Source: Stomorhina lunata (lineage: Eukaryota > Arthropoda > Insecta > Diptera > Rhiniidae). Taken from it: a stretch of 64,000 nt of DNA. The stretch covers positions 115,739,248 to 115,803,247 of the forward strand of contig OW121741.1 in assembly GCA_933228675.1 (NCBI GenBank), in the 5' to 3' direction. The position numbers and the translations under genes were made by a program. Below the pieces are notes generated by a model, which was not told the DNA's origin, did not search any database, and worked only from the letters and a program-made list of their open reading frames with translations. Positions 10,760 to 24,500 of this stretch are shown piece after piece; within the stretch, counting starts at the first letter, position 1, and each line of letters opens with the position of its first letter.

Positions 10760-11060
10760 TGTCGTACTGTGTAATAGAAGAAGATAAGAACTTGCCTCGG
10801 AAAACAAAAGTCTTTGTGGCACTAAGAGTGTGGCTAAACATCTTCTGGGTGGCACCATAAATAATAGACCGATTTTGAAGAATCGTAATGGCCATTCCAC
10901 TATCAAAAAAATTATCTGTGCTAAATTTCATCAAATTATCTTCAGAATTCCGATCTGTACTTTGATTACATTGTTTACGTGGGGATCCAGTCAGCCGACC
11001 AATAGGACGGACGGACTGACATCCCCAAATCGACTCAGAATGTGATTCTAAGTCTATTTA
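10760..11060 (-). repeat. Dispersed repeat fragment with GGAC motif (family of 49705-50410)
   Basis: The reverse complement reads AATTCTGAAGATAATTTGAT, then AAATTTAGCACAGAT and CTTCAAAATCGGT. The same text occurs in direct orientation at 49785-49890, both preceded by a short GTCC/GGCT run. The end near 11030-11060 carries a GACTCAGAAT/ATTCTAAGTC dyad and AGGTGGGTCT, a pattern I recall from dispersed repeats of flies (memory, not checked). Confidence 0.6.
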
Positions 11061-12295
11061 TACTAAAAGGTGGGTCTAAGACAGGAATTTCTATGCGTTA
11101 CAAACATCAGTTCAAAATTAAAATACCCTTTTCACTTATGATATCGATAACAACGAACAAAATATCAAACATGTGGTCATAACTTACGGTTTATGCTATA
11201 ATTTTAAGAAATTATAGCCTAAATGACGTTTTTAGTGATAGCAAAAATACATAGAATATTTTTTGGGACAATTCGAAGAAAAAAAAATAAAAAAACTTAA
11301 CCTTTTTATATATATCCTTTACAGTCAGGGAGAAGTCCTGTAATAAAATATTTTTTCCACCTTATGAAATCCGTACCAAGATTTTAAGTAATAATAATTT
11401 TCTTAGGTAATTAAAAATCATTTCATAATATTTTACACTAGAACTTAACTTTGCTTATAACAAATATTAACTATTAATGCCTGCAACAGCTTTGATAATA
11501 TAAACCAAGAAAGCAGATATATTGGTAACTTCAAAAAGTTTTGTTTGAATTCTATTACCAACATTCACCCAAACCACATAAGCGATGAAAAACAAAAGAA
11601 GCATAAACTGCTTAAGGAGCTTTTGAAACAAGAACAATCAAAATATGTGCAAAATTGCAGCAAATAGGATAAATTATGGCAATACAAAATTATTGATGCA
11701 TATCAAGAGTGCTTTTTGAAGTTAAACAATGAAACAATGCGGTGAAAACCAATAAGATAAGACAAAATGCTTAATGTTAATAGAGTTATTTCATATGTGT
11801 CACAAATACTTAATCTTTATAAGTAGAACCAGAAACAGCAAATTCATATTTTCCTGTATTTAAAAGAAATGCTTACCAGTTTTGCCTATAATTACCCCAC
11901 TGTGCAGCAATTAATTTAGAACAAAATCTATATCTTAGTATATAATGTTTTGTTCATTTACTATTTTACCCCAAAATAAGCATAAGAATTTGTACAAAAA
12001 GCTATTAGTTCATACACTATTTAACTTTTTAATTGATATAATAAATAAATTGTTTATTTGACTGCCTTCTTACTGACAGTCCTATGTCTGTCTGTCTTTA
12101 AGTCACTCATGTGTTTCATAAAATATTCGCTTTTTGTTTTAGTTTCATTTTAGTTTCTGTGCCTTTTTTTTGTGGCACATTTGAAAAGTGTGAATACAAA
12201 ATGAATAATTATTTGAAAATCTGGCTTTTGAAATATAACAGACAACTTCAAAGTAAAATATAGGAACTAAGTAAAGAAATAAAATGAATACTTAT
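11061..12295. other. Intergenic, AT-rich, no gene seen
   Basis: No open frame, TIR or array that I can support. An isolated CTGTCTGTCTGT near 12085 is a short simple repeat. Confidence 0.4.
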
Positions 12296-14050
12296 TTTTA
12301 GAAGAAATACAAAATTTTTCCAAAGTTTTCTATAAAATAGTAAAATTTTGCAAATTTTTCTAATTTACCTATAGAAGTTGTGAAATTTCGCAAAATTTTC
12401 TATAAAAATTTGAAAATTTTGCAAAATTTTCTATAGAAATAGGAAAATTTTTCAAAATTTTCTATAGAAATAGGAAAATTTTTCAAAATTTTCTATAGAA
12501 ATAGGAAAATTTTGCAAAATTTTCTATAGAAATAGGAAAATTTTGCAAAATTTTCTATAGAAATAGAAAAATTTTGCAAAATTTTCTATAAAAATAGGAA
12601 AATTTTGCAAAATTTTCTATAGAAATAGGAAAATTTTGCAAAATTTTGTATAGAAATAGGAAATTTTTGCAAAATTTTCTATAGAAATAGGAAAATTTTG
12701 CAAAATTTTCTATAGAAATAGGAAAATTTTGCAAAATTTTCTATAGAAATAGGAAAATTTTGCAAAATTTTCTATAGAAATAGGAAAATTTTGCAAAATT
12801 TTCTATAGAAATAGGAAAATTTTCTATAGAAATAGGAAAATTTTGCAAAATTTTCTATAGAAATAGGAAAACTTTGCAAAATTATCTATAGAAATAGGAA
12901 AACTTTGCAAAATTTTCTATAGAAATAGGAAAATTTTGCCAAATTTTCTATAGAAATAGGAAAATTTTGCAAAATTTTCTATATAAATAGGAAAATTTTC
13001 TATAGAAATAGGAAAATTTTGCAAAATTTTCTATAGAAATAGGAAAATTTTTCAAAATTTTCTATAGAAATAGGAAAATTTTGCAAAATTTTCTATAGAA
13101 ATAGGAAAATTTTGCAAAATTTTCTATAGAAATAGGAAAATTTTGCAAAATTTTCTATAGAAATAGGAAAATTTTGCAAAATTTTCTATAGAAATAGGAA
13201 AATTTTGCAAAATTTTCTATAGAAATAGGAAAATTTTGCAAAATTTTCTATAGAAATAGGAAAATTTTTCAAAATTTTCTATAGAAATAGGAAAATTTTG
13301 CAAAATTTTCTATAGAAATAGGAAAATTTTGCAAAATTTTCTATAGAAATAGGAAAATTTTGCAAAATTTTCTATAGAAATAGGAAAATTTTGCAAAATT
13401 TTCTATAGAAATAGGAAAATTTTGCAAAATTTTCTATAGAAATAGGAAAATTTTGCAAAATTTTCTATAGAAATAGGAAAATTTTGCAAAATTTTCTATA
13501 GAAATAGGAAAATTTTGCAAAATTTTCTATAGAAATAGGAAAATTTTGCAAAATTTTCTATAGAAATAGGAAAATTTTGCAAAATTTTCTATAGAAATAG
13601 GAAAATTTTGCAAAATTTTCTATAGAAATTCGAAAATTTTGCAAAATTTTCTATAGAAATTCGAAAATTTTGCAAAATTTTCTATAGAAATAGTAAAATT
13701 TTAGAATATTTTCTATAGAAATAGTCTAATTTTGCAAAATTTTCTATAAAAATAGTAAAACTTTGCAAAATTTTCTATAGAAATATTAAAATTTTGCAAA
13801 ATTTTCTATAGAAATAGTAAAACTTTGAAAAATTTTCTAGAGGAATAGTAAAATTTTGCAAAATTTTTTATAGAAATAGTAAAATTTTGCAAACTTTTCT
13901 ATAGAAATAGTAAAATTTTGCAAATTTTTGTAAAGAAATGCTAAAAATTTTCTTTAGAAACAGTAAAATTTTGCAAATTTTTCTGAAGAAATGACAAAAC
14001 TTTGCAAAATTTTCTATAGAAACAATAAAATTTTGCAAATATTTTTAATA
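12296..14050 (+). repeat. Satellite array A, 31-bp unit
   Basis: Tandem repeat of a 31-base unit built from GAAATAGGAAAATTTTGC and AAAATTTTCTATA. The core, about 12430-13640, is nearly homogeneous, and both edges are degenerate. Each unit has two palindromes, AATTTTGCAAAATT and TTTCTATAGAAA. Some units are shortened to about 21 bases (near 12820 and 12995) by loss of the GC-containing half. Confidence 0.95.
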
Positions 14051-14111
14051 CCATATTTAAAACCCCTATTCAAAAATTTTTAAATAAATTTACCAAAATA
14101 TATACATATAA

Positions 14112-14161
<50 letters not shown>
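14112..14161. repeat. (TA)n microsatellite
   Basis: An uninterrupted run of about 25 TA dinucleotides. Confidence 0.95.
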
Positions 14162-14167
<6 letters not shown>

Positions 14168-14321
14168 TTGCTAACACATACAAAGAAAGTTCTTTATGCA
14201 TTTTTCACTTACCAACGAAAGTTTTTCCCACAGAAAAAAAAACTTTATCTCATTAGAGCACAACTCGCTATATCTTATAAGATCAAAATAATACATACAT
14301 TTTTCAAAGTGTTTTGTCTTC

Positions 14322-14389
14322 ATGTTTAAACGAAATACTTTACAATTCTTTAAAAATGTTTAAACGAAATACTTTACAATTCTTTAAAA
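14322..14389 (+). repeat. Perfect 34-bp tandem duplication
   Basis: ATGTTTAAACGAAATACTTT plus its 14-base continuation occurs twice back to back with no mismatch, indicating a recent duplication. Confidence 0.9.
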
Positions 14390-15239
14390 ATTTCTTTAAC
14401 TTAAATATATGTTACTAAATGCAAAGACAAACTTTCAAATGGAAAATTAAAATAATGTATGCAATATCACACTTGCACAGACAATGTTACACTTATGTAA
14501 ACAACAACAGAACAATAAAAAACAGAATTTCGAACAATCCAATTAAAGTGTTTAATTCTGCTGAGTGAAGTTTCCTTATGAGTAAATCCATGAACAATTT
14601 TCTATAAAAAAAATACCATTAGAAAAATTTCCCATATAAAAATAATCAGAAAATTTTGATATGAAAACTTTCTATTGAAACTTTTCATATGAAAAATTTT
14701 ATACAAAAATTTGTTAATGAAAAATTTTCAAAAATTTAACTTTTCTTTCGAAATGTGTTTAAATGATGCTTAACATTCCCTAATATCTTCCACAAATATC
14801 CAGCTACTTATTCAAGAATTATTTACTACTTTTGGCGATAAAATCTGCTCGTTTCTTTTACTGACTGAAATGGAAAATTTTTACACGAGGACCAATTCGC
14901 TTGTGTCAATATGGAAAAAGCACGACTTAAATCTTACGGATTACGATGTTGTATTTAATTGCAAAACATTTAAGATTGACAATAAACAACACGCAAAAGT
15001 TTGTTTTTTTCTTCGTTTATTTGTCTTAACGCTCACACTTGGTACATTTACATTGAGTTTTCTTACTTCCTTTTGTTAATTTTTAATAAAAAGTAAGAAA
15101 AGAAGAATTTGTTTATTATAAAAAAAAAGAAATGGAATAAGTTCAATTAAAAGCTTAAAGATATTTGTGTATTAGGCAGGAACTTTTTTTTTTTAAACTG
15201 TGAACTCTTAAACCTTTTTCGAGTTTCTTAATAAGTAAC

Positions 15240-16945
15240 TACTTATAGGAAATTTTTCAAAAATTTTCCATTTTTATAGAAATTTTTTCAAAAAATTTAC
15301 TATTCTTATGTAAATATTTAAAAAAATTACTATTTTTATATGAAACTTTTAAAGAATTTACTATTTTTATAGGAAATTCTTTAAAACTTTACTATTTTTA
15401 TAGGAAATTTTGAAAAAAAAATACTACTTTTATAGGAAATTTTTTTTTTTAATTTACTATTTTTATAGGAATTTTTAAAAAAATATACAATTTTTATAAG
15501 AAGTTTTTAAAAATTTACTATTTTTATTTAAAATTGTTCAAAGATTTACTATTTTTATAAGAAATTTTTAAAAAATTTACTATTTATATAGGAAATTTTT
15601 AAAAATTTACCATTTTCATAAGAAATTTTTCAAAAATTCTATTTTTATAGGAATTTTTTCAAAAATTTACTATTTTTATAGGAAAATTTTAAAAATTAAC
15701 TATTTTTATAAGAAATTTTTCAAAAATTTACTATTTTTTAGGAACTTTTTAAAAAATTTACTATTTTTTTTAGGAAATTTTTCAAAAATTTACTATTTTT
15801 ATAGAAAATTTTTCAAAAGTTCAAAGACATACTATTTTTATAGGAAATTTTTCAAAAATTACTATTTTTATAGGAAATTTTTCAAAAGTTTACTATTTTT
15901 ATAGGAAATTTTTCAAAAATTACTATTTTTATAGGAAATTTTTCAAAAAGTTACTATTTGCATACGAAATTTTTCAAAAGTTTACTATTGTTATAGGAAA
16001 TTTTTCAAAAATTTACTATTTTTATAGAAAATTTTTCAAAAATTTACTATTTTTATAGGAAATTTTTCAAAAATTTACTATTTTTATAGGAAATTTTTCA
16101 AAAATTTGCTATTTTTATAAGAAATTTTTCAAAAATTTACTATCTTTATAGGAAATTTTTCAAAAATTTACTATCTTTATAGAAAATTTTTCAAAAATTT
16201 ACTATTTTTATAGGAAATTTTTCAAAAATTTACTATTTTTATAGGAAATTTTTCAAAAATTTACTATTTTTATAGGAAATTTTTCAAAAATTTACTATTT
16301 TTATAGGAAATTTTTCAAAAATTTACTATTTTTATAAGAAATTTTTAAAAAATTTACTTTCTTTATAGGAAATTTTTCAAAAATTTACTATTTTTATAGG
16401 AAATTTTTCAAAAATTTACTATTTTTATAGGAAATTTTTCAAAAATTTACTATTTTTATAGGAAATTTTTCAAAAATTTACTATTTTTATAGGAAATTTT
16501 TCAAAAATTTACTATTTTTATAGGAAATTTTTCAAAAATTTACTATTTTTATAGGAAATTTTTCAAAAATTTACTATTTTTATGGAAAATTTTTTAAAAA
16601 TTTACTATTTTTATAGGAAATTTTTCAAAAATATACTATTTTTATAGGAAATTTTTCAAAAATTTACTATTTTTATAGGAAATTTTTTAAAAATTCAATA
16701 TTTTGAGAGGAAATTTTTCAAAAATTTACTATTTTTATAGTAAATTTTTCAAAAATTTATTTTTTTTATAGAAATTTTTTGAAAAATTTACTATTTTTAT
16801 AGGAAATTTTTCAAAAATTTACTATTTGTATAGAAAATTTTTGAAAAATTTACTATTTTTATAGAAAATTTTTCAAATATTCACTATTTTGATAAGAAAT
16901 TTTTCAAAAATTTACTATTTTTATCAAATTTTTAGAAAATTCCAG
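15240..16945 (-). repeat. Satellite array B, 31-bp unit, related to array A
   Basis: The unit is TTACTATTTTTATAGGAAAT plus TTTTCAAAAAT. By hand alignment its reverse complement matches the array G/A unit at about 25-26 of 31 positions, against about 22 in direct orientation, so it probably lies inverted to array A. Both edges are degenerate. Confidence 0.95.
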
Positions 16946-19369
16946 TGACACCCTAATATCTTTATATTTCCCATCGATTTTTTTTATCTTTTGTATAAAT
17001 AACGATTATATTCAATTCCGTATAACTCCTTTTATATATGAGATAAAGTTTTTCTACTTTTGTGGTGTTAAAGCATTAAAGTTTATTTTAATATTCTTTT
17101 TCATTTGTTTATTCCTTTATGAACTTTAATGGTAAATATGGTGAAGTAAAATGTAAATTTACATATTTATATAAATTCACGTATACACATACATATATAT
17201 TGTAGTTATGTAGACAAGTTGCCAAAAGACAAAACTAATTAAAAAAGATATTGGGCCACACATATGCGTTTTATGTATTAAAAGCCTTAAATAAAATTAT
17301 TTATTTCTTTAAATACTCCCGGTTGTTAAAGCCTTAATTTTTGTGTGAAATAAGCGTGAGTCAAGAAAACCATAAAAATAACAGAAAATGTTAAAACTAC
17401 AACTAAAAGTTTAACACATTCATTCGTGGAAATACCTGCATGTGTATGTCTATAATCATGTAAGTTTTAAAGAAAGGACAGACAGATAAACACAGGCAAA
17501 CAGATAGTTTTACCGCCAAACCAGTAGTTAACACCATAAAGACATTAAGTATTAACACACTTATTTTAGCCATAATATTCGTGTTAAGTTACATAACTTT
17601 AACCATTATTACCTTGTCATCCTGTTGGAGTGTATTTTATGGAAATGGCTTATTAAGTGTCTGTGGCAGAAATATTATTGGAAAATGAACCAGAGAAGAG
17701 ATCTTTGCATACATAAATAGTTAATCTAGATGATAATGTGACAGCTGGTATGATAGGTGACACATTAACTTTTAAATAGATATTAAAAAATCTGACATTT
17801 ATTAAAGTCAATGTTCTTATTCATAGGTTTATAAAGTATTTATGAAGCATTTCCGGAAAAAATAAATAATGTCACTCATATTAGAAACTGAAGGATATAC
17901 TTAAAATTTAAGTTTTAAACGAAATGTGTTTAATGCTTTTAATTTCAAGAAATGATAAAGAAAAAAATGTTGTGTTTGACAGTTAAGGGAATAGCATTAG
18001 GACAAGTAGAGTGCTCATGATTAAACGCTCCAAGAACACGAAAAATCGCAAAAGTCGGATGGCAAGGATACGGCGGCAGAGATTTTGGTATTCTTCTTAT
18101 GTTATCCAACAGCCATCGGTATTATTTCATCCGATTTATGGTCAAAGTAACGGTAAATTGGTCATTTTGGACACAAATTTTAACTGCAGAAGAAGTTTTG
18201 GATATTTAAATGATATACTTTAAACTAATAAATAATTTCGATCATGTCTCACAGACTTTATGATTTATTCAAGATGGCAGACAGAAAACTTTTAATCAAT
18301 GACAGCAAATAATCCTTATCAATCCTTACAAGTGTACAAGCTTTTAAAACATATACACATCCAAAGAGATCTAATGAGATTTTCACATAATAATGTTGAC
18401 ACAGGAATTGATGTTGTATATTTTATTGCAAATGAACAAATAGTTATGAGAACTTATATGTATGTATCTGTTTTTTACTAGTTTCTATTGAAAATCTTCT
18501 TATACTCAGAGTTTTTTTAAATAATAAAGAAATCATAAAGAAAATGTTTATAGGGTAGCGATAAACATTATTGAATAAATTTTACAAATTAAAATAATTC
18601 CTACAAGGAATTTTTAATCATACTTAAAGAACTAAAAAAACATGATATTTTTTAACACTATTTGTTTAAGCTGCTGCAAAATAAATTAATTTTTCAAAAT
18701 GAAAAAAATTAATTTGCAAAATGAAACAAAGTCGACCATAATCACAGAAAAAAATTAAGTTTACTAAGAGCTTAGTTTATATTTCAACAAAAACAGAATA
18801 AGCAAAATAAAGAAAGCAATACTTTTCAATTTGCCAAAATCTTTGCTTGAAAAATGTTTACATGTATTTATCGTTACCAGCACTTATATTATACAAAATA
18901 TTACATACTAATGCTTACAAAATTTTGAAAGCTAAAGAATATTCTTTTTAAGAATGCAACTAATGCATTCATAGGCCAATCTTTGAAAGATTTTCCTCCA
19001 CTTGGTCTTTTCGTGGAAGTTTCGGAAGTTCTCTTCTAACAGAAGGGGGAGCGTATTTTGTTTAATTTATTTTTTTTTATTGTAATTGTTTTTTTAGGAG
19101 TTGCCCGACGTATTTCGTTGACGGTATTTCTGCTACAAAAATGCAATTTTTTGACCACCGCTGTTAAAAAATCTAATGATGCAGTTCTATAGAGAAGAGG
19201 GTATATATTAAGGATATATTATGTGTTATATAAAAGTAATTGAAATGTGTTTAGTGTTCCAAACGAAACGAAAATTGATAAAATTTTTCATCAGACGCAA
19301 TAGATCATGCATCGAATACAGTTTAACAACATAAATCTTGATGTTAATTTAATTTAGATACAGAACCTT
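16946..19369. other. Intergenic, no supported gene
   Basis: Frames at 18011-18223 and 18299-18481 are the only longer ones. The first lies in a patch of higher GC (18030-18130) that could be old coding debris, but I recognise no domain. The patch at 18980-19160 is also slightly GC-richer and unexplained. Confidence 0.35.
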
Positions 19370-20075
19370 GGTTTTAGTTTGCAGATAAAAATAACTTAAG
19401 CTCGTGTATAGTTTAGGAGATATCAGGAAATCAAAAATTTTGAATTTTCGGAAAAAAGTCACATAAATTGTTAGGAATAATTGAAGCAAAATGTATTGCA
19501 GTCATTTAGGAGTAACATTTTAATCAAATTGCATTTAAGTGTTAGTCCAAGATATGTACCCGTAGGAGTCGAGGGATTTTAACCAAAATTAGTAGAGCTC
19601 TTTTCTGGGTCAACTAATAGACATGTGCTATATTTGAACAAATTTTGTTAGGAATTGTGGCTTATATAACGAGAAGAAAAATAAGTGGACAAATCAGGTC
19701 CCCCAAGGGCTGGACTATTTTAAACGAAAATTAGTATAGCTCTTTGTTGTATAAACTATTAGACGTTTGCCGATTTCCGTCAAATTTTGTTGAGAATTCC
19801 GGCTTATACATAGCTCTTATATATAGCTCTTTTTTGAATAAGTTAATATTCGTGTCTTAATCCTAACCCATATTTTAATCGTTTTTATGGGAGAACTTGC
19901 GGCAAATATTAGCTCACTACATTAACGAATGTTAACGTAGATCCCCGGGTGATACTACGATGAGTTCAGTGTCCATAGTTGAAATGAGGGATAACCAAGA
20001 TAAGTTTTGGTTTACCAAGTTATGACCAATCAGAACCGTTGTTTGGTATCCTTGTTTTGCTTCAAGTCATCACTT
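19370..20075 (-). repeat. Dispersed repeat, inverted second copy of the 9030-10560 family
   Basis: Reverse-complement similarity to copy 1 is seen at both edges and in the middle (see 9030-10560). It is about half as long, with fewer internal units. Confidence 0.6.
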
Positions 20076-20139
20076 AGGGCCTTTTTTATTATATTATATA
20101 AAATATATTTATATTATTTTATATAAAAATAGAGGAGTT

Positions 20140-20510
20140 TTTGTCGATCAGACAATCTTCCCATAGACAACCATCCCATAGAGATATCTTCCCATACAAA
20201 TGTAGTTGTATTTTAACAATATTCTGCGAAAATATTGCCTATGGTAGCCTTAATCAGTGTGCCTAATTTTGTAGAAATCGGCCCATATTTGACCATACCT
20301 CCTATACAAGACACTTTCTTAAAAGTCGTTTAAATACCCATAAAATCTAAAACACGGTCTTAAATCTGAAGCATTTTATTACTAAAACTTTGCACAGATA
20401 AATATTTTCTAAATATGAACCAATAACTGCAATTTTTTGACAATCAATTGATCCCAGCTCCCATATCAAGCTCTTAGCTGGAAATGATATTAAAACATCA
20501 AAACTACCAC
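20140..20510 (+). repeat. Dispersed repeat related to 49960-50280
   Basis: Shares ACAAATRT, GCCTATGG/GCCTATGC, AATCGGYCCAYATTT and CCATACCTCC/CCATAGCTCC in the same order as 49960-50280. This is the TTTGACCATAGCTCC-type family of fly dispersed repeats. Confidence 0.5.
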
Positions 20511-22321
20511 ATTTAAAATACCACATGGCATATTTATGTATGTTTCTAAGATTTAAGGAACTTGTTATATTTTGGTCCTTATATGACCTTAATAGTGAAT
20601 TGTATCATATAGTCGGGCTTGATTTGTTTTTTCATTTTTACTTGTTTTTTTATTTAAAATTGAAATTGATAAATACATTATACTTACAAATATTATATTT
20701 GCTTTATAGTTGGTATTAAATAAAGGCTCTCGATATGCAAAAGAACAATACAAAAGAAAATGTATTTTTAGTCTCAAAATAGACCTAAGTCTAACGATTA
20801 TATTTTCCTTGGAGCTAATTTCTGTTCAAAGATATTAGTTCTCTTGATATCTTCGAACTTTTCACAATTGTTCCTATTAAACATTTTTCTAACGTATAGT
20901 TTTTTTGATAGAAATCATGGAAATTTCCTTACTTTACAATTCTTTACTTTATATTTGCTTAAAACAATAAATTTTTTGTCATATGTAAAAATTTTAGCTG
21001 AAAACCAATCTACTTAGAATTATTAAAATATCTTTATAAATTTATATTTTTACGTATATTTAAAGAAATTTGCTTTTTGAGAGGACAATCTTTATACAGG
21101 ATCTTAGAAAAACATTTGTAAATTTTGTTTGTTTAATAGATTTATTTAAGACTTAACTTTTCTTTCATGCTTTTTTACTTAATTTCTACCGTACAAATAT
21201 TTCTTTTTTTTCACTTCCGATTTTATTTTGCTCATCACTCACAAAATATTCAATCAATTCATATGAATCTTGAAAATAATCTCAAACGTCTTATTTCTTT
21301 TACTTCTCAATTATTCTATTACTTTGTTTTTTTTTTTCTTATTTTTAAGAAAACAATTCCCCTGAAATCAGAGCATAAGCCGAAAGAAAGGGATTTTATG
21401 ATAATAGGTTCCAGCTAAACAACTTCGAAAAAGGGTTAAGTAGACCAAAACAAAGAAAACCTGAAAGAGATGAAAAACATTTACGTGTATTTGTCGAACT
21501 TAACAAACCATTCGACACAAAAGAACATTTTCAATTTGTTTTTTTTTTTTTTTGGTTTAAAAATAAGTAATTTTGAAGCTACAGGATACACAATTTCATG
21601 TAATTCCATGTCACTAAGGTATTTATTTGTCTTTGGTAAATAATGGAACCAAAAATAAAATATTTAGAAAGAGAAATGAAATAACATACAAATACAAGCA
21701 GACAAGAAAAGGATTTAAATGTGTCACAGTAATTTCAATTAAATAGAGTAAATCCTATGACATGTGTTTTTAAGTAAAGTGAAGTAATAAATGTATATGC
21801 GAGCATTTCTGTATGTGTATTTTTTATACACAAACTTCTTTGGAAAATTGATGTATGTTTTGCTGTTTTTAAAGAACATAATATTTTTCTTATAAAAAAC
21901 TGTATTGAATATCATCTTAAGACATACTTGATCTCATTTCTTTTTATTTCTTTTATCAGTCATATTAACATTGAATTTATTGAAATTACCAAAATTTAGC
22001 TAATGTTATTAAAAAAATATTTTGCCTACATGACAAATTTAAATCTATTTAGCTTCTCATTTGTGTACTTTATATAAGTAATATAAATATATTTTATCAA
22101 TTTGTAATTTTTGCTGCTTTCATCAGATTTGCGGAAAAATTACTTTAGTTTATATAAATTGTCATTTAGTTATATCTATAACAATACTTTCAACTCATTT
22201 TACTTTGAATTTCTAGACTTTTATAAAGACAAGTTCAGTTTCATATTATGATACAATATATCAAACCTTTCTATATTTATCACTATTTTGACAATATCAA
22301 TTTTAGTCTCATATTTTGAGA
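20511..22321. other. Intergenic, AT-rich, no gene seen
   Basis: Frames at 20525-20719 and 21167-21418 are low-complexity hydrophobic strings from T-rich sequence. No transposon ends or arrays. Confidence 0.4.
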
Positions 22322-24500
22322 ATTCTTGTGGACAACTTTTCGATACCAAAATGTTTCTATAGAAAATTTTTTAATAAAAAAATATTTCTGTAGAAAATTT
22401 TTCAATAAAAAATTTTTGGTAAAAAATGTTTCTATAAATTTTTTTTTTATAAAAAACGTACCTAAAAATAATGGTTCGATAAAAAACGTTTCTATAGAAA
22501 ATTTTCATAAAGGCAATTTTCACATAGAAAATTTATCTTTGGAAAATTTTTCCATTAAATTTTTCTATAAAAAAGGTTTCCATAGAAATTTTTTTGATAA
22601 AAAATTATTCGAAAAAATATTTCCAATAAAAATAAGAATTTTTTTGATAAAAATTTTCCTCAGTAAATTTTTCTCAATAAATTTTTCTATAGAAAATTTT
22701 TCGATAAAAAAATTTCAGTAGAAAATTCTCCGATAAAAAATCTTTCCATAGCCTTTTTTTATAACAATGATTTTCTATGAAAAACTATTCTATACAAAAT
22801 GTTTCTATTTAAAATTTTCTATAGAAAAACTTTTATAAAAAAATTTATCTATAGAAAAATTTTCGAAAAAAAAATTTTACTTTAGAAAATTTTTCGATAT
22901 AAAAATTCTTCTATAGAAAAATTTTCGATATAAAAATTTTTCTATAGAAAATTTTCGATAAAAAAATTTTTCGATAAAAAAATTTTTCTATAGAAAAATT
23001 TTCGATAAAAAAATTTTTCTATAGAAAAATTTTCGATAAGAAAATTTTTCTATAGAAAAGTTTTCGATAAAAAAATTTTTCTATAGAAAAGTTTTCGATA
23101 AAAAAATTTTTCTATAGAAAAATTTTCGATAAAAAAATTTTTCTATTGAAAAATTTTCGATAAAAAAATTTTTCTATAGAAAAATTTTCGATAAAAAAAT
23201 TTTTCTATAGAAAAATTTTCGATAAAAAAAATTTTCGATAAAAAAAATTTTCTATAGAAAAATTTTCGATAAAAAAATTTTTCTATAGAAAAAATTTCGA
23301 TAAAAAAATGTTTCTATAGAAAAATTTTCGATAAAAAAATGTTTCTATAGAAAAATTTTCGATAAAAAAATGTTTCTATAGAAAAATTTTCAATAAAAAA
23401 ATGTTTCTATAGAAAAATTTTCGATAAAAAAATTTTTCTATAGAAAAATTTTCGATAAAAAAATTTTTCTAAAGAAAAATTTTCGATAAAAAAATTTTTC
23501 TAAAGAAAAATTTTCGATAAAAAAATTTTTCTATAGAAAAATTTTCGATAAAAAAATTTTTCTATAGAAAAATTTTCGATAAAAAAATTTTTCTATAGAA
23601 AAATTTTCGATAAAAAAATTTTTCTATAGAAAAATTTTCGATAAAAAAATTTTTCTATAGAAAAATTTTCGATAAAAAAATTTTTCTATAGAAAAATTTT
23701 CAATAAAAAAATTTTTCTATAGAAAAATTTTCGTTAAAAAAAAATTTTCTATAGAAAAATTTTTTTTATCGAAAATTTTTTCATACAATTTTTTTGATAC
23801 ATATTTTTCTATAGAAAATTTTTTTATAAAAATTTTTCGAAAATATTTCTGTTAAAAATGTTTATATAAAAAAATGCCTGTATAAATTATTTTTTTTTAA
23901 TAGAAAATTGTTTTATCAACAATTCTTCTATACAAATTTTTTAATAAAATTGGTTCTTTTAAACATTTTTCTTAAAAAAGTTATTCTATAGAAAATTCCT
24001 CAATATTTTTTTTTATATTTTCTTTTCAAAATTTTTCTATACAAAACTTTTCGATAAAATTTTTTCATAGAAATGTTTCAATATAAAAATTTCTGTGGAA
24101 AATAAACATTTTTCTATAGAAATTTTCTCGATAAATATTTTTATATAGAAAATTTCTTAACAAATATTTTTCTATAGAAAATATCTCTCTATGGAAAGGT
24201 TTCTATAAAAAAAAATTTCGATAAAAAAATTTTCTTGTTCAAAATATTTCTTTTGAAAAATTTTTATTAAACAAATTTTTCGTTACAGAATTTGTTTTAA
24301 TATACAAATTTTTCGATAAAATAATTTTTGTAGAAGGAACTTTTTCGACTAAGTAACTTGTTTATATGAGATTGTTCTATAGAAAATTTTCGGAAAAACA
24401 ATTTTGGAAAAAAAAATATAAAGAAAACGTTTTGACAAAAAAAAACTTTTTTCTATAGATATCTTTTTTATGAAATAAAAGTTTCTGTGGAAAATATTTA
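22322..24500 (+). repeat. Satellite array C, 31-bp unit
   Basis: The unit is CTATAGAAAAATTTTCGATA plus AAAAAAATTTT. The homogeneous core is about 22910-23760, with strongly degenerate flanks on both sides. It keeps the CTATAG and AAAATTTT words of the other arrays but has CGAT in place of the GCAAAA half. Confidence 0.95.

Larger units (their letters stand above)
14051..15239. other. Spacer between arrays A and B
   Basis: Contains a (TA)n run, a 34-bp duplication and, at about 14590-14745, scattered single satellite-like units. The small open frame at 14870-15079 has no recognisable motif. Confidence 0.5.

Noticed and set aside
12296..16945. CRISPR-like array
   Set aside because: Repeats are contiguous with no unique spacers, and the genome is eukaryotic. 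These are satellites.
18011..18223. 70-codon frame with a GC-richer patch
   Set aside because: I could not match it to any family or find splice sites that extend it. Left as unexplained debris.
22326..22721. 131-codon open frame in satellite array C
   Set aside because: A by-product of the 31-bp repeat (IENF/IKNV strings). No independent coding signal.
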